This document shows positions 25,332 through 33,728 of a stretch of 64,000 nt of DNA, piece by piece. The stretch lies in assembly GCF_900114035.1 (NCBI RefSeq), contig NZ_FORP01000029.1, forward strand, positions 1-64,000. The letters run 5' to 3'. Each line of letters starts with the position of its first letter. The stretch's first letter is position 1. Under the pieces are notes generated by a model. It made no database searches and was not told the DNA's origin. It was given only the letters and a program-made list of their open reading frames with translations. This DNA comes from Amycolatopsis sacchari (lineage in GTDB: Bacteria > Actinomycetota > Actinomycetes > Mycobacteriales > Pseudonocardiaceae). The translations under genes were made by a program, and so were the position numbers.

Positions 25332-26479
25332 CGGGCCGCGCCTTCCCCGCCGGGCAGCCGGTAGACGCGGCGTGCGTTGCCGCCGCCGATCATCCCCGCG
25401 ACCCGGATCGCGTCGGTGGCCGCCCAGTCCCCGTCGGCCACCCACGTGCCGAGCACCCGCGCCATGCCCCGGCGCCACAGCAGCGCACCGAGGTGGTGCA
25501 GTTCCGCGGGTCCCCACGCGTCGGAGGAGAACAGGATCTTGGCGAACGGGGCGAGCTCCAGCGATTCGGCGATCAGGGCGGCCGAGCGCACCCCGGTGTA
25601 GTTGATGCCGAGCCCGACATCGAAGTACACGTGCGGATACACCTGCGCCAGATAACCGGCGTGCCGGTGGTAGGGGTAGCAGTGCAGCAGCAGAACGTCC
25701 ACTCCGGACGGTTCGACCAGTTCGAGCCAGTCGGCCAGCAGCAACGGATCACACCGGTTCAGCCGCAGATCCGGGTCGCCGTAGCCGGTGTGCAGCTGCA
25801 GCGGCAGCCCGCGGTCGATGCCGGACCACAGCAGGAACCGCAGCAGCACCGGATCGTCGAGCCGCGAGGTCCCGGCTTCTTCGGTGGTACGCAACCACTT
25901 CCCCGCCGCCACCTCGACCTCCGAGCCGTCCGGCCGGTGAGGTTCGAAGTCGAAGCCGTACCGGTAGGCCACGATGCTCTTGAGCCCGACGGCATCCGCC
26001 GTGCGCTCGGCCAGCACCTCCGGATACCGCCGGACGAACTCGCGGGCGGAGACCTGCGAGGCGGCGAGCTCCTCGGCGACCGCCTCCAGCCGCACGATCT
26101 CGTCCACGCGCGCGTTCGCCGCCGCGGCCATCTCGGCGGGGCCTAGGATGTCGTCTCCGCGGTAGCCGGTCTCCAGCAGGTAGTGCCCGGTACCGGAGGC
26201 CGCCAGCAACCGCCGGTTCACCTCGGCGGTGCCCAGCTCCGTCCGGCGCCGCACGTAGTCCTCGGGCGAGGCGTGTGGCTCCAGCCCGAGCACCGGCGCG
26301 CACCACCGGAGGACGGCGAAGCCGATCTGGGAGTCGAACTGGGTCGTCCCCGCCGGAATGGGCCGGTCGGACTCGGTCAGCATCCGTTCCAGCGCGTCCC
26401 GGCCGACGTCGTCGCGGAGCGCTCCGTGCACGTGGTGGTCGACGAGGGGCAGCTCGCCGAGGAAGTCCTCAATAGACAT
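25328..26479 (-). CDS. FluG-like amidohydrolase (TIM-barrel, amidohydrolase-2 type)
   Basis: This 383-residue protein has the metal motif LVDHHVHGAL at its N-terminus. Later come LPLQLHTGYGD, LLLHCYPYHRHAGYLAQV and LFSSDAWGPAELHHLGALLW, strands of the amidohydrolase barrel with a late Asp. It matches the N-terminal half of fungal FluG and its bacterial homologues, where the barrel is fused or adjacent to a glutamine-synthetase-like ligase. Here the ligase gene lies directly upstream, overlapping by 11 bases. I chose the ATG in MSIEDFLGELP because it begins inside the end of the ligase gene; longer frames lack a ribosome site. Reaction unknown; hydrolysis of an amide made by the ligase, or its reverse step, is plausible. 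Confidence 0.85.
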   Translation of the reverse strand: MSIEDFLGELPLVDHHVHGALRDDVGRDALERMLTESDRPIPAGTTQFDSQIGFAVLRWCAPVLGLEPHASPEDYVRRRTELGTAEVNRRLLAASGTGHYLLETGYRGDDILGPAEMAAAANARVDEIVRLEAVAEELAASQVSAREFVRRYPEVLAERTADAVGLKSIVAYRYGFDFEPHRPDGSEVEVAAGKWLRTTEEAGTSRLDDPVLLRFLLWSGIDRGLPLQLHTGYGDPDLRLNRCDPLLLADWLELVEPSGVDVLLLHCYPYHRHAGYLAQVYPHVYFDVGLGINYTGVRSAALIAESLELAPFAKILFSSDAWGPAELHHLGALLWRRGMARVLGTWVADGDWAATDAIRVAGMIGGGNARRVYRLPGGEGAAR

Positions 26480-27746
26480 CGGCGATCTTCCGGATCCGTT
26501 GGGCCTCATCGAGACCGGCGACGGTGTCGAGCTCGTGCCGCTTCACCGCGAGGTAGCAGTCCAGCATTTCCCGGTCGAACCACGAGGCCGCCACCCGGTC
26601 CTCCCGCAACGACTCCAGTGCCCCGGACAGCGTGGCCGGCAGCCGGGGCACGTCCGCGAGATCCGCCTCCTCGGGCCACACCGCGGGATCGGGATAGACG
26701 TCCCCGCCGGTGAGCCCGGCGAGTCCCGCGCGCACCAGCACCGCGAGGGTGAGCCACGGGTTGGCCGTCGCGTCCGCGGCGCGGTACTCCAGGTTGAACT
26801 GCCGTGCGGGATCGCCGGGACGCGTGGGGCAGATCCGCACCAGTGCCTCCCGGTTGCGCTCCCCGAGGAAAGCGCCGCTGACACTCCAGTGGCCCGGCAC
26901 GAGCCGGAGGAACGAAACGGGGCTCGGCGCCGTCCACGCGGTCAGCGCCGCGGCATGCCGCAGCAGCCCGGCGGCGAACCGGGAACCCAGGTGCGACAGC
27001 CGCCCCGGCCTGCCCTCGTCGAAAAGGACCGGATCCCCCTTCGCGTCGACCAGGCTCAGGTGGACGTGCACCCCGCTGCCGGTGCCGCCGGGGCGCTGCA
27101 GCGGGGCGAACGAGGCACGCAGGCCACGCCGGATCGCGAGATCGCGCACGAGTTCGCGCAGCACGACCGCACGGTCCGCGGCACGCAGGGCGTCGCCGGG
27201 CGCGAGCGTGATCTCGAACTGCCGCTCGCCGTACTCGGGCAGCCACGTCTCCGGCTCCAGCCCGCATTCGGTCAGCGTCCGCAGCAGGTCCGCGCCGAAC
27301 GGTTCGGCATCGCGGTACCGGCGCAACGAGAACGGCGCGGACTCCGGCAGCCCGTCGAGCACGAACTCGTGCTCGAACGCGGCGATCACCTCGATCCCGG
27401 TCGCCTCGCGCAGGTCCGCCAGAGCGCGCTTGAGGAAGGTGCGGGGGCAGCAGTTCCACGGGGTGCCGTCGGGCAGGGTCTGGTCGGCCAGGTACAGCCG
27501 CAGGCCCGGCCGGTCCCCGTCGGCGGCCAGCTCGACCGCCGTCGCCTCGTCCGGCATCAGCCGGAGGTCACCGGTGGCGCCGAAGGGGCTTGCCGGGGCG
27601 ATCTCCTCGAACGCGGTCAGGCCCAGGTTCGCCGGCACCCAGCCCAGCCCGGAGTCCAGCACCGCGTCGTGGGCTTCGGCCGGAACGGCGCGGCCTCGCA
27701 CGTGCCCGGCCAGGTCGCAGGTCGCGACGAAGACGTCGGCGCTCAC
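26469..27746 (-). CDS. glutamine-synthetase-like ligase (gamma-glutamyl/FluG C-terminal type)
   Basis: This 425-residue protein has the GS fold. A short beta-grasp domain (VATCDLAGHVRGRAVPAEA) is followed by the catalytic half with VIAAFEHEFVLDG and LPEYGERQFEITLAPGDALR. GGTGSGVHVHLSL carries the metal-binding His, and FNLEYRAADATANPWLTLAV the substrate-binding Arg. Key residues for ATP and metal appear intact. It is not a housekeeping glutamine synthetase, being shorter and lacking the adenylylation loop motif. Relatives gamma-glutamylate amines (as in polyamine or isopropylamine catabolism) or act with FluG-type barrels. GTG start with GTGA overlap to the upstream M20 peptidase. Confidence 0.85.
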   Translation of the reverse strand: MSADVFVATCDLAGHVRGRAVPAEAHDAVLDSGLGWVPANLGLTAFEEIAPASPFGATGDLRLMPDEATAVELAADGDRPGLRLYLADQTLPDGTPWNCCPRTFLKRALADLREATGIEVIAAFEHEFVLDGLPESAPFSLRRYRDAEPFGADLLRTLTECGLEPETWLPEYGERQFEITLAPGDALRAADRAVVLRELVRDLAIRRGLRASFAPLQRPGGTGSGVHVHLSLVDAKGDPVLFDEGRPGRLSHLGSRFAAGLLRHAAALTAWTAPSPVSFLRLVPGHWSVSGAFLGERNREALVRICPTRPGDPARQFNLEYRAADATANPWLTLAVLVRAGLAGLTGGDVYPDPAVWPEEADLADVPRLPATLSGALESLREDRVAASWFDREMLDCYLAVKRHELDTVAGLDEAQRIRKIADVY

Positions 27747-29086
27747 GCCGGTTCCCCGTCCGCGACGCCGCAGAAGTCCATCGCGGTCAGCGCGTAGGTC
27801 TTCGCGGCGGTGATCAGCTGGTGGATGGGCACGTACTCGTCCTCCGCGTGGGCGGTGCGGCCGACGCCGGGACCGTAGACGAGACCGTCGACGCCCTTGG
27901 CGTCCAGCCAGGTCAGGTCGCACACGCCGAGGAAGCCCTCCTGCACCGGCGGGGTGGAGACCTCGAACCCGCCGACCGCGTCGCTGTGCGCGCCGATCAG
28001 GCTGGCGACCAGCTCGTGCCCCGAGGGCGTGGTGTAGGGCGGCCACAGCAGTTTCCACTCGAACACCGGGGGGTGCTGCCGCAGCCAGGAGTCGTTCGCG
28101 CAGGCCCGCCGGACCGTCTCCTCGACCTCCGCGATGACTTCTTCGTTGGTGCGGTCCGGGTGGTGGTAGATGCAGTACTCGGCGGTGAGGGTGTCGGCGA
28201 GGAAGAACGGCACCTCGATGCCCTCGGGGTTGGCGCGCAGCACACCGGGCAGGATGTTGAAGTAGCCGGGGCGGAACAGCGGGTGCCGGTCCCGCAGTGC
28301 CCATTCGTTCTCCAGTTGCCGCAGCGCGCTGTAGACCACCCAGAACTTGTCGACGGTGTTCACGCCGAGCGCCTCACCTTCGAGCGTGGGGTGCACGGTC
28401 AGCCCCCGCAGTCCCGAATGCGCCGCTTTTCCTTCCAGGCTCACGGAAAACCACAGCAGACCGGGGGTCACCGGGACCAGGTTGGGGGCCTCCTCGCCGA
28501 AGTTCGACGGTTCGCAGACGATCGCGGCGTCGGCGGTGTACCCCGCCTCCAGCGCGGCCGTCGTGCCGCACTCGTGGTCGCCGATTTCCTCCCCCACCAC
28601 GGCCTGGAGCACGAGGTCGCCGCGCAGCCGTACCCCGGCCTCCTTGAGCGCGAGCGCGGCGTAGGCGGCGGCCACGGTCCCGGCCTTGTCGTCGGTCGCG
28701 CCGCGGCCGAGCACGGCCTCGTCGGTGATCTGGCCGGAGAACGGCGTGGCGCTCCACTTGTGCTCCCGGCCGGGCGGGACCACGTCGACGTGACCGTTGA
28801 GCAGCAGGGAACGCCCGCCGCCGGTGCCGCGGATCCGCGCGCAGGCGTTGTCCCGCCCCTTCTCCACGGCCACCAGTTCGACGTCGGCACCCGCCCCGGC
28901 GTACAGATCCGCCATGAGCCGGGCGACCTCGCCTTCCGGGCCCACCACCCGGTCGTAGTCCTGGCCGGGATACTTCGGGTTCACGCTGGGAATCCGGATC
29001 GCCTCCGACAGCGAGGCTGCCAGGCGCCCGGCCAGGCGGTCGACGGCGTCGAGTACGGCGCGGCGGGAGGTCTCGTCAGGTCGCAT
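27743..29086 (-). CDS. M20 metallopeptidase (ArgE/DapE/ACY1-like)
   Basis: This 447-residue protein has the M20 zinc centre: LLLNGHVDVVPPG, then LGRGATDDKAGTVAAAYAAL with the bridging Asp. VVGEEIGDHECGT carries the catalytic Glu, AIVCEPSNF the next ligand and RTAHAEDEYVP the last His. Unlike the M20D protein further down the operon, it fits the ArgE/acetylornithine-deacetylase-like branch. It probably deacylates an N-acyl amino acid or cleaves a dipeptide. ATG start inside the end of the LivM gene (11-base overlap). Two different M20 enzymes in one operon suggest two amide bonds, or two related substrates. Confidence 0.87.
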   Translation of the reverse strand: MRPDETSRRAVLDAVDRLAGRLAASLSEAIRIPSVNPKYPGQDYDRVVGPEGEVARLMADLYAGAGADVELVAVEKGRDNACARIRGTGGGRSLLLNGHVDVVPPGREHKWSATPFSGQITDEAVLGRGATDDKAGTVAAAYAALALKEAGVRLRGDLVLQAVVGEEIGDHECGTTAALEAGYTADAAIVCEPSNFGEEAPNLVPVTPGLLWFSVSLEGKAAHSGLRGLTVHPTLEGEALGVNTVDKFWVVYSALRQLENEWALRDRHPLFRPGYFNILPGVLRANPEGIEVPFFLADTLTAEYCIYHHPDRTNEEVIAEVEETVRRACANDSWLRQHPPVFEWKLLWPPYTTPSGHELVASLIGAHSDAVGGFEVSTPPVQEGFLGVCDLTWLDAKGVDGLVYGPGVGRTAHAEDEYVPIHQLITAAKTYALTAMDFCGVADGEPA

Positions 29087-30050
29087 GGGCGCGCTTTCCC
29101 TTCTTGGTGAGACTGCGGGCGGCCGCGGTGAACCCGTCGTGCAGGAGCCCGGCGAGGCCGCGGGGGAGGAAGACCAGCACCAGCACCGTGCCCAGCCCGA
29201 TGACGACGGCGCTGTAGGCACCCAGCCCGGTGAGCTTTTCGTTGAGGAACGTCACGACGACACCGCCGAGGACCGGTCCCCAGGCGTAGCCGGTGCCGCC
29301 GAGGAAGACCATGCTCAGCCCGAGCGTGACGAAACCGAAGCTGAACAAGCTGTTGTCGGCCACGCGGAAGTACGACACGTAGAGCGCGCCGGCCGCGCCC
29401 GCGATCGCTCCACTGAGGACGAACACCAGCAGGTGCTGGCGGACGCGGCTGATCCCCCGGCTCACCGCCAGGTTCTCGTTGTCCCGCAGGGCGATGATGC
29501 TGCGGCCGAAGTCGCTGCGCAGCACCACCCCCAGCAGGATGAGCAGCAGCGCCACCGCCACGCCCAGCAGCCACAGGTAACCCAGCCCGTAGTAGCGGGC
29601 GAGCGAGAAGCCGCCGATGCTCAGCGACGGGACGCCGGTCAGCCCGACCGAACCGCCGGTGAGCCCCGGCAGCGCGAGCACCAGGTAGTAGCACAGCTGG
29701 ACGAAGATGAAGGTGACGAGCGCGATGTAGATCCCCCGCATCCGCACCACCGGCAGGTACGCCAGGCCCCCGGCCACTCCGCCCACCACGGCGGCCAGCA
29801 GCAGGCCCGGCCACGGCGCCCAGCCCCAGCTCACCGTCGCGACCGCCATCGTGTAGCCACCGGCACCGAAGAACCCGACGTGCGCGAAGTTGAAGATCCC
29901 GCCGAAGCCGAGCGTGAGGTTCCAGCTCGCGGCCAGCAGGCTGTAGATCAGGGCGGTGATCGCGAGCAGCCGCGCCGGTCCCCCGGTCACCACGAACGGC
30001 AGCAACCCGGCCACCACGAGCAGCCCAGCCCAGCCGACGTAACGCCTCAT
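29076..30050 (-). CDS. livM: branched-chain-type ABC transporter permease LivM
   Basis: This 324-residue membrane protein has the LivM pattern: ALIYSLLAASWNLTLGFGGI, FNFAHVGFFGAGGYT and VVRMRGIYIALVTFIFVQL, then the family DNENLAVSRGI loop and GTVLVLVFLPRGLAGLL near the end. It forms the membrane channel with LivH and is energised by LivG and LivF. The ATG overlaps the LivH stop (ATGA). Start chosen from that coupling; longer frames have no site. The C-terminal tail is basic (KKGKRAHAT). Confidence 0.88.
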   Translation of the reverse strand: MRRYVGWAGLLVVAGLLPFVVTGGPARLLAITALIYSLLAASWNLTLGFGGIFNFAHVGFFGAGGYTMAVATVSWGWAPWPGLLLAAVVGGVAGGLAYLPVVRMRGIYIALVTFIFVQLCYYLVLALPGLTGGSVGLTGVPSLSIGGFSLARYYGLGYLWLLGVAVALLLILLGVVLRSDFGRSIIALRDNENLAVSRGISRVRQHLLVFVLSGAIAGAAGALYVSYFRVADNSLFSFGFVTLGLSMVFLGGTGYAWGPVLGGVVVTFLNEKLTGLGAYSAVVIGLGTVLVLVFLPRGLAGLLHDGFTAAARSLTKKGKRAHAT

Positions 30051-30919
30051 GCGACCTTCCCCTTCACCAGGCCCTGCGGGCGCACGAGCATCACCACGAC
30101 CAGCACGAGGAACACCGCGACCGGGGACCACTGCAACCCCAGCCAGTAGGTGGTCGCCGCGTCGAGAAGGCCGATCACGAAGGCGCCCACGAGCGTGCCC
30201 CACAGCGTCGCCGAGCCGCCGAACACCAGCACCACGAACGCGGTCAGCAGCGGTTCGAACCCCTTGGCCGGCGTGATCGTCGAGTTCGTGCCGTACACCA
30301 GTGCTGCCGCGCAGGCCAGCACCGAGGCGATCCCGAACACCAGCGCGTACACGCGGGCCGGGCGCACTCCGACGAGCATCGCCATGTCCCGGTTCTGCGC
30401 CACGGCCCGCAGCGTCACGCCCCATTCGGTGCGCGCGAGCAGCACGATGAGCCCGATCACCAGCACCAGCGCGAGCCCGAGCGCGACGAGGGTCGTCCCG
30501 GCGACCGCGACCCTGCCGACCAGGAAACTGCCCTCGACCAGCGGGGCGATCTGCACGTTCTCCGGTCCCCATACCAGTTGCGCCCCACCGCCGACCGCGT
30601 TGGCGACGGCCAGCGTGGACACCATGACCAGCAAAGTGCCGTTGGCGCGCCCGGCGAACGGCCGCACCGCGACGAACTCCAGCGCGATGCCCACCAGCGC
30701 CAGCAGCGGGACGGCGGCCGCGAACGCCAGGATCACCGGCAGCCCGGCCCGTGCCGAAAGTGTCCAGATGAGATAGGCGCCGACCAGCAGCAACGCGCCG
30801 TGCGCGTAGTTGAAGATGCCCAGGGTCGACCAGATCAGCGAGAGCCCGCTGGCGAGCAGCGAGTACAGCGAACCCAGCACCACCGCGGAGACCACGATGG
30901 ACAGCAGTGCGTCACCCAT
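30047..30919 (-). CDS. livH: branched-chain-type ABC transporter permease LivH
   Basis: This 290-residue membrane protein shows LivH hallmarks: LASGLSLIWSTLGIFNYAHG, LLVGAYLIWTLSA, and the EWGVTLRAVAQNRDMAMLVG cytoplasmic loop that contacts the ATPases. I chose the second Met because GGAGGT lies 7 bases before it; a GTG further upstream lies within that ribosome site. The start overlaps the LivF stop. With LivM it forms the transmembrane part of a HAAT-family importer. Substrate may be an amino acid, amide, urea or related small polar molecule. Confidence 0.88.
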   Translation of the reverse strand: MGDALLSIVVSAVVLGSLYSLLASGLSLIWSTLGIFNYAHGALLLVGAYLIWTLSARAGLPVILAFAAAVPLLALVGIALEFVAVRPFAGRANGTLLVMVSTLAVANAVGGGAQLVWGPENVQIAPLVEGSFLVGRVAVAGTTLVALGLALVLVIGLIVLLARTEWGVTLRAVAQNRDMAMLVGVRPARVYALVFGIASVLACAAALVYGTNSTITPAKGFEPLLTAFVVLVFGGSATLWGTLVGAFVIGLLDAATTYWLGLQWSPVAVFLVLVVVMLVRPQGLVKGKVA

Positions 30920-31643
30920 CGGCCGCACCTCCGACGTACATGTCCATGACCTCCTCGTGGCTGGGTTTGACGTCCGCGGTGCCGCTGCTCGTGATGCGCC
31001 CCAGTTCGACCACGTGCCACCGGTCGGTGAGCGCGAACAGGAACTCCACGTCGCCGTCCGCGACGAGCAGGGACACCCCGGTGGTCCGGACCTCCCGCAA
31101 CGTCGCGAGGATTTCGTGCCGGACCTTGGGCGCGAGGCCGAGCGTGGGTTCGTCGAGCACGAGGAGCCGGGGCCGCGTCATCAGCCCCATCCCGATCGCG
31201 ACCATCTGCCGCTCGCCCCCGGACAGCGTGCCGACGAGCTGGTCCCGGCGCTGCTCCAGCTTGGGGAACAGCTCCTGCACGGTGGCCAGGGTTTTCGCGC
31301 GGTGCGGCTTCGCGTGCGGCAGCCGTCCGGCGAGCATCAGGTTCTCCCGCACCGTGAGCCTCGGGAACAGCGCGTCGCCCTGCGGGACGTGCATCATGCC
31401 CCGGCGGACGATGTCGTAGGCCTTCTCACCGGTGATGTCCTCGCCGTCGAACCGGACCGTGCCACCGCCGGTGCGGCCCAGCCCGGCGATCGCCCGCAGC
31501 GCGGTCGTCTTGCCGTGCCCGTTGGGACCCAGCAACGCCACGGCCTCACCGGGGGCGACGGAAACCGACAGGCCCCGCACCACCGGCAGACGGCCGTAAC
31601 CCGCGTGGAGGTCCGTCACGGCGAGCAACGCGTCCTCGCTCAC
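30912..31643 (-). CDS. livF: branched-chain-type ABC transporter ATPase LivF
   Basis: This 243-residue ATPase has the Walker A motif LLGPNGHGKTTALRA, signature LSGGERQMVAIGMGL and Walker B LLVLDEPTLGLAP, with the LivF-specific MHVPQGDALFPRLTVRENLM segment. Walker A carries His in place of the commoner Ala (GHGKT), a conservative oddity in this family. GTG start overlapping the LivG stop (GTGA). It hydrolyses ATP at the cytoplasmic face to drive import. Its C-terminal tail (TSSGTADVKPSHEEVMDMYV) is slightly longer than usual. Confidence 0.88.
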   Translation of the reverse strand: MSEDALLAVTDLHAGYGRLPVVRGLSVSVAPGEAVALLGPNGHGKTTALRAIAGLGRTGGGTVRFDGEDITGEKAYDIVRRGMMHVPQGDALFPRLTVRENLMLAGRLPHAKPHRAKTLATVQELFPKLEQRRDQLVGTLSGGERQMVAIGMGLMTRPRLLVLDEPTLGLAPKVRHEILATLREVRTTGVSLLVADGDVEFLFALTDRWHVVELGRITSSGTADVKPSHEEVMDMYVGGAADG

Positions 31644-32380
31644 GCGACTCCCTCCCCCAGGTACGCCTCCATCACGCGCGGATCGCTGAGCACCTCGCGG
31701 GGCGTGCCCTCGACGAGCACGCTGCCCGCCGTGAGCACGATCATCCGTCCGGCGAGCTCCCGCAGCAGGCTGAGCACGTGCTCGATGATGAGCAGCGTGA
31801 GACCGGCGGCGTTGAGCCCGCGCAGCAGCTCGGTCAGCTCGCGCTGGTCCTCGGTGTTGAGGCCGCCGGCGGGCTCGTCGAGCATGAGCAGCCGGGGCCG
31901 GGCGACGAGCGCACTGGCGATCATCAGCTTTTTCTTGACCAGCAAGGGAACGTCACCGGCCAGGTCGGCGGCGTAGCCGGAGATGCCCGCCGTCTCCAGC
32001 GCGCGCTCGGCCTCGGCGCGGCGGGCTCGGTGCCCGAAGATCCCGCCGCCACCCAGATACGCCGCGGCGACCAGTACGTTGTCCAGCACGGTGAGCGCCG
32101 GGAACAGCTGCTCGGACTGGAAGGTCCGCCGCAGCCCGGCCCGGCTGATCCGGCTCGCCGCAAGGCGGTCGACACGCCGCCCGTCGAACCACACCTCTCC
32201 GCGGCTGGGGCCGAACGGCACCCCGGAGACGAGGTTGAACAGGGTGCTCTTCCCGGCGCCGTTGGGGCCCGCGATCCCGAGGATCTCCCCCTCCCGCACC
32301 TGGAGGCTCACGTCGGCCACCGCGGGAAACCCGCCGAAGAACCGGCTCACCGCGCGGACGTCCAGCAGCGGTGCGGTCAC
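31640..32380 (-). CDS. livG: branched-chain-type ABC transporter ATPase LivG
   Basis: This 246-residue ATPase has Walker A IAGPNGAGKSTLFNLVSG, Walker B RLLMLDEPAGGLN and the LivG-type H-loop LLIIEHVLSLLREL. The signature motif is degenerate: where LSxGxxR is expected, the sequence reads PLLVKKKLMIASALVARP, with Val-Lys-Lys replacing the Ser-Gly core. LivF has a full signature, so the pair could still form one competent site. GTG start overlapping the binding-protein stop (GTGA). Confidence 0.87.
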   Translation of the reverse strand: MTAPLLDVRAVSRFFGGFPAVADVSLQVREGEILGIAGPNGAGKSTLFNLVSGVPFGPSRGEVWFDGRRVDRLAASRISRAGLRRTFQSEQLFPALTVLDNVLVAAAYLGGGGIFGHRARRAEAERALETAGISGYAADLAGDVPLLVKKKLMIASALVARPRLLMLDEPAGGLNTEDQRELTELLRGLNAAGLTLLIIEHVLSLLRELAGRMIVLTAGSVLVEGTPREVLSDPRVMEAYLGEGVA

Positions 32381-33651
32381 CGGATCCACGCCGGCTTCTG
32401 GAAGCTGCCCTCGGCGTAGTTCGCCGGGGTGATGGCGACGCGCTTGCCGCCCTGGATCTGGTAGTTGATGAACGGGACGCCGTCGTCGCCGGACACCGCG
32501 AGGTGGGTGGCGGGGTCGAACCGGATGCGGCCCAGCGTCGTGCCCTGGTCGTCGAGGGTGCCGATCGCGGGCCCGACCTTGTCCTTCTGCGCCGGATCGC
32601 CGACCTTGTCCGCGGCCTGTGCCCACATCCGCACCGCCTCGTAGACGATGAAGGCGTAGTTGGCGGGCGCGGACCCGTACTTCTGCGTGTACTTCGCGAT
32701 CATGTCCTGGGTGACCTGAGTCTTCGTCACGGGCGCGATGGGCAGGTTGAACAGCACCCCGTCGGCGCTCGCTCCGGCCAGCGTCACGAACTCCGGCACG
32801 CTCGGCGCGTACTGTTCGAACACCAGCGACTGAGTGGGGTTCTGCCGGAACTGGGTGAGGAACTTCGCGGCGTTGGCGGTCTGGTAGTCCAGGTTGAGCA
32901 CGAGCGCCGGGTCCAGCGCGTGGATCTTGTTGATCTGCGTGGTCCAGTCGTCCACCGCGCCGAAGGGCACCGTGTCCGGCCCGGTCACCTGCCAGCCCTT
33001 CGCGGTCAGGTTGGTCTTGAGCCCGCCGGCGATCTGGTTGGAGTAGGCGTTGTCGCTGGAGATCAGGTACGCCTTGCGGTTGCGCAGCGGGAAAGTGCCG
33101 TCGGTGTTCCACTGCTCGAGCTGGTTCGGCAGGTTGGTGCTGTAACCGTCGTACGACGGCGCGATGGACCAGATCCCCGGGTAGCGGTCCGGGGCCTTCG
33201 CCACGATTTCCTGGGTCTGCGCGCTGTTTCCGCCCAGCACGTAAGGGATCCCGGCCTGGGCGAAGGAGTCGATCTCGAAGTTGGTGGTGCTGGCGTAGCC
33301 GGTGAAGGCGGCCACCACGTTCGGGTCCGCGGTCAGGGTGGTCACCGCCGAGGACACCGCCGCCGACGTCTGGTCCTTGACGTCGATGGCCTGGAGCGTG
33401 AGCTTGCGCCCCTTGACTCCCCCGGCGGCGTTGAGCTGATCCACGGCCAGTTCGGCACCGTTCTGCATGGCCTTGCCATCCGCGGCGGCGGCGCCGGTCA
33501 GCGGCGCCAGCAGGCCGAGCGTGAGCTCGCCGTCGCCGGCGCCCTGTCCCCCGGAGCCGCCGGTGAGCGACGAGCAGGCGGACAGGGTCACGGCGAACGC
33601 GGCCATCGTCGCAACGGCGGCTCGTCGAACGGTGCGGCTGGCGAGAGTCAT
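32377..33651 (-). CDS. livK: ABC transporter substrate-binding lipoprotein, LivK type
   Basis: This 424-residue protein starts with a lipoprotein signal peptide (lipobox LSAC, Cys26) and a Gly-Ser linker. The type I binding fold follows: LTLGLLAPLTGAAAADGKAM, NGAELAVDQLNAAGGVKGRK, then AFTGYASTTNFEID. It captures ligand outside the membrane for LivHMGF. The ATG has GAGGAG upstream; a GTG two codons before is weaker. It is first in the operon, with a promoter candidate about 35 bases upstream. The pocket cannot be typed by eye; catabolic neighbours suggest an amide or conjugated amino acid instead of plain Leu/Ile/Val. Confidence 0.88.
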   Translation of the reverse strand: MTLASRTVRRAAVATMAAFAVTLSACSSLTGGSGGQGAGDGELTLGLLAPLTGAAAADGKAMQNGAELAVDQLNAAGGVKGRKLTLQAIDVKDQTSAAVSSAVTTLTADPNVVAAFTGYASTTNFEIDSFAQAGIPYVLGGNSAQTQEIVAKAPDRYPGIWSIAPSYDGYSTNLPNQLEQWNTDGTFPLRNRKAYLISSDNAYSNQIAGGLKTNLTAKGWQVTGPDTVPFGAVDDWTTQINKIHALDPALVLNLDYQTANAAKFLTQFRQNPTQSLVFEQYAPSVPEFVTLAGASADGVLFNLPIAPVTKTQVTQDMIAKYTQKYGSAPANYAFIVYEAVRMWAQAADKVGDPAQKDKVGPAIGTLDDQGTTLGRIRFDPATHLAVSGDDGVPFINYQIQGGKRVAITPANYAEGSFQKPAWIR

Positions 33652-33683
33652 ACCCACTCCTCACGGGGGACCGAGACCGCTCA

Positions 33684-33728
33684 AGTAACGTTTATTCCAT
33701 CGCCGATGTCAACACCAGCGAATGTTAC
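33684..33728 (-). promoter_or_regulatory. promoter and flanking repeat upstream of the liv/FluG-like operon
   Basis: On the minus strand TTGACA (33712-33707) stands 17 bases from GTTACT (33689-33684), a reasonable sigma-70-like promoter with a strong -35. GTAAC (33685-33689) and GTTAC (33724-33728) form inverted arms bracketing the -35, each followed inward by ATTC/GAAT at unequal spacing. This could be the operator of the RpiR regulator encoded at the operon end. The promoter is moderately supported; the regulator link is a guess. Confidence 0.45.
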
